Below are positions 4,246 to 5,665 of a stretch of 5,665 nt of DNA, one piece after another (the stretch's first letter is position 1; the number at the start of each line of letters is the position of its first letter). Source of the DNA: an uncultured Lysobacteraceae bacterium (lineage in GTDB: Bacteria > Pseudomonadota > Gammaproteobacteria > Xanthomonadales > Rhodanobacteraceae); the NCBI GenBank assembly GCA_946480705.1, contig CAMLLF010000298.1, forward strand, positions 1-5,665, read 5' to 3'. The notes beneath the pieces were generated by a model that saw only the letters and a list, made by a program, of their open reading frames with translations, was not told the DNA's origin and did not search any database. Made by a program: the position numbers and the translations under genes.

Positions 4246-5665
4246 TCAGCCGTGGTTGGCCGGCTGCCTCAGCATCTGCGCAAGGCTCGGAATCGCCGCG
4301 GACGCGCCGAGTTCGGTCGCGACGTCGGCGTAGCCGAGCAGTTCGGCGAGTTCCGCCGGGCGGCGGCCGAGGCAGTCGCGGATGTCGCGCTCGGCGCCGC
4401 GTGCGAGCAGCTGGCGCGCGCAGCCGAGCAGGCCGTGGATTGCGCAGGCATGCAGCGCGCTGACGCCGCGTTCGTCCTGCGCATCGAGGTCGGCGGCGAA
4501 ATCGAGCACGAGTGCGACGAGGTGCGCGACCTGTGCCGGATCGCAGGGCGAACCCGGATCGGCGCGGCCGCCGACGAGCAGCAGCAGCGCGGTCTGGCCC
4601 TTCGCGTTGCGCGCGTTCGGCGCGGCGCCGAGGCGCAGCAGCACTTCGAGCACGGCACGCGCGCGCGGCCCGGCGTGACCGAACGCGTAGTGCGCCGCGG
4701 CGTGCAGCGCGGTCGAACCCTTTTCGTCGGCGAGATTCGGATCGGCGCCGGCGGCAAGTAATTTTTCCACAAGTTCCGGAAAGCCGAGCGCCGCGGCGAT
4801 CATCAGCGTGGTGCCGCCGCCGGGCAGGCGGCGGTCGAGCGCGGCGCCGTGGGCGAGCAGCCGGTCGACGACGCTCTCGCGGCGCGCGCTGACCGCGGCC
4901 GACAGGCAGGTCGCGCCGCCCGCCGCCGTGTGTTCGATATCGGCGCCGCGCGACAGGAGCAGGCGCACGACGTCGTCGTGGCCCTGGCCGCACGCGCGCA
5001 GCAGCGCGGTCGCGCCTTGCGCGTCGGTGCCTTCGATCGGCAGTCCGAGTTCGAGCAGCCGTTCCACGGCCGACGTATCGCCGCCGGCGGCGGCCGCGAC
5101 GACGTCGTCGGCGCGCAGGCGCCGGCGCGGCAGCGGCCATTTCGTCCAGTGCAGCCAGCGGCGCAGGGATTTGCTGCCGGTCAGCGCGCGGCCGAGTGCG
5201 GTTTCGCCGTCGTTCGCGGCGATCTGCGGATCGGCGCCGTGGCGGATCAGCGAGCGCACGACGCCGTCGAGCTGCGCCGCCGGCGCGGCGAGTGCCGCGT
5301 GCAACGGCGTGCGGCCATGCTGGTCGCGCGCATTCGGGTCGGCGCCAGCGTCGAGCAGGCGGTCGAGCAGGCGCGAAGCGGCGAGCTGCGCGGCGAGATG
5401 CGTGGCGGTCTCGCCGTGTTCGTTCGCGGCGAAGGCGTCGGCACCGCGCTGGGCCAGGTCGAGCGCGATCGCGAGCAGCTGCTCGCGCCGTGCCGCGTCG
5501 CCGGTGTCGCGCGCGGCTTCGAGCACGCGGCGCAGCACGCCGGCGCCGCCGCTGCCGGCACCGGCTTCGACGAGTTCGGCCAGCGCGTCGGCGGAATCGG
5601 GCAATCGTTCGAGCACGGCGGAGAACAGCGTGCCACGCGCGAGGTACGCGTCGGGGCGCAGGCCG
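4246..5665 (-). CDS. ankyrin-repeat protein, C-terminal part (5' end outside the window)
   Basis: The last 472 residues are visible; the frame stays open to the right edge, beginning GLRPDAYLARGTLFSAVLER, so the true start is outside. A GTG at 5616 lies in frame but has no Shine-Dalgarno and falls mid-sequence, so it is not taken as the start. About nine to ten ankyrin repeats follow, numbered here from the first whole codon. Clear ones start near 83 (HGETATHLAA), 116 (HGRTPLHAAL), 216 (QGATALLRAC), 249, 282 (GGTTLMIAAA), 315 (KGSTALHAAA), 355, 398 (RGVSALHACA) and 431. GADPN or a variant recurs at repeat ends. A Trp/Arg-rich segment (168-182, RWLHWTKWPLPRRR) interrupts the array and separates two repeat blocks. 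No membrane helix or enzyme domain is visible here. Ankyrin repeats bind proteins; the partner is unknown. I recall large Xanthomonadaceae ankyrin proteins of this kind, about 1000 residues, with N-terminal domains that would lie off-window. Confidence 0.88.
   Translation of the reverse strand, partial: GLRPDAYLARGTLFSAVLERLPDSADALAELVEAGAGSGGAGVLRRVLEAARDTGDAARREQLLAIALDLAQRGADAFAANEHGETATHLAAQLAASRLLDRLLDAGADPNARDQHGRTPLHAALAAPAAQLDGVVRSLIRHGADPQIAANDGETALGRALTGSKSLRRWLHWTKWPLPRRRLRADDVVAAAAGGDTSAVERLLELGLPIEGTDAQGATALLRACGQGHDDVVRLLLSRGADIEHTAAGGATCLSAAVSARRESVVDRLLAHGAALDRRLPGGGTTLMIAAALGFPELVEKLLAAGADPNLADEKGSTALHAAAHYAFGHAGPRARAVLEVLLRLGAAPNARNAKGQTALLLLVGGRADPGSPCDPAQVAHLVALVLDFAADLDAQDERGVSALHACAIHGLLGCARQLLARGAERDIRDCLGRRPAELAELLGYADVATELGASAAIPSLAQMLRQPANHG

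Noticed and set aside
4252..4761. Plus-strand ORF (169 codons) antisense to the ankyrin gene
   Set aside because: Its apparent regularity reflects the underlying ankyrin repeats read backwards; there is no ribosome-binding site or domain.
4187..5140. Arginine-rich minus-strand ORF (317 codons) within the ankyrin region
   Set aside because: It is a frame-shifted shadow of the ankyrin gene; the neighbouring frame shows regular ankyrin repeats.

Overview
This is a GC-rich, densely coded chromosomal segment. Its third-codon GC bias, its GTAG-headed palindromic repeat and its gene content suggest a gammaproteobacterium of the Xanthomonadales/Lysobacterales type (Xanthomonadaceae or Rhodanobacteraceae). 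That placement is inferred from style and remembered homologues, not from a marker gene. No tRNA, rRNA, CRISPR array, transposase or prophage gene is visible.

Layout, left to right. (1) Positions 1-82, minus strand: the first 27 codons of a GNAT-type acetyltransferase that runs off the left edge. (2) Positions 83-341: a divergent intergenic region with no clear promoter and a 19-codon mini-ORF whose stop overlaps the next start. (3) Positions 342-1823, plus strand: a complete RimK-like ATP-grasp ligase with the RLAN-type N-terminal region. (4) Positions 1831-2009: a perfect 43-bp inverted repeat around a 93-nt core, a REPIN/BIME-like element made of two GTAG-type REPs. (5) Positions 2005-2355, minus strand: a small two-helix membrane protein whose stop codon lies inside the repeat. 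(6) Positions 2356-2465: a 110-bp divergent intergenic region with a candidate -10 box. (7) Positions 2466-4142, plus strand: a KefB/KefC-type CPA2 potassium/proton antiporter with an RCK domain. (8) Positions 4143-4245: a convergent intergenic region with a hairpin. (9) Positions 4246-5665, minus strand: the C-terminal 472 residues of a large ankyrin-repeat protein that runs off the right edge.

Functionally, the GNAT and RimK-like genes form a divergent pair of the sort seen in predicted amide-ligation or peptide-modification loci of unknown product. The Kef-like gene is separate and would concern K+ efflux and cytoplasmic pH. The small membrane protein shares its upstream region, so the two may be co-regulated. 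The ankyrin protein is convergent with kef and not obviously related.

The most unusual observation is in the Kef-like protein. The reading frame is intact, but compared with the remembered E. coli KefC sequence about 45 residues are missing between the HELESQIEP regulatory loop and the GGEFAF motif. The segment normally containing FKGLLLGLFF and a following transmembrane helix is absent. The regulatory loop itself also carries Q where E. coli KefC has D264. The second notable feature is the REPIN, which supplies the stop codon of the neighbouring membrane-protein gene.
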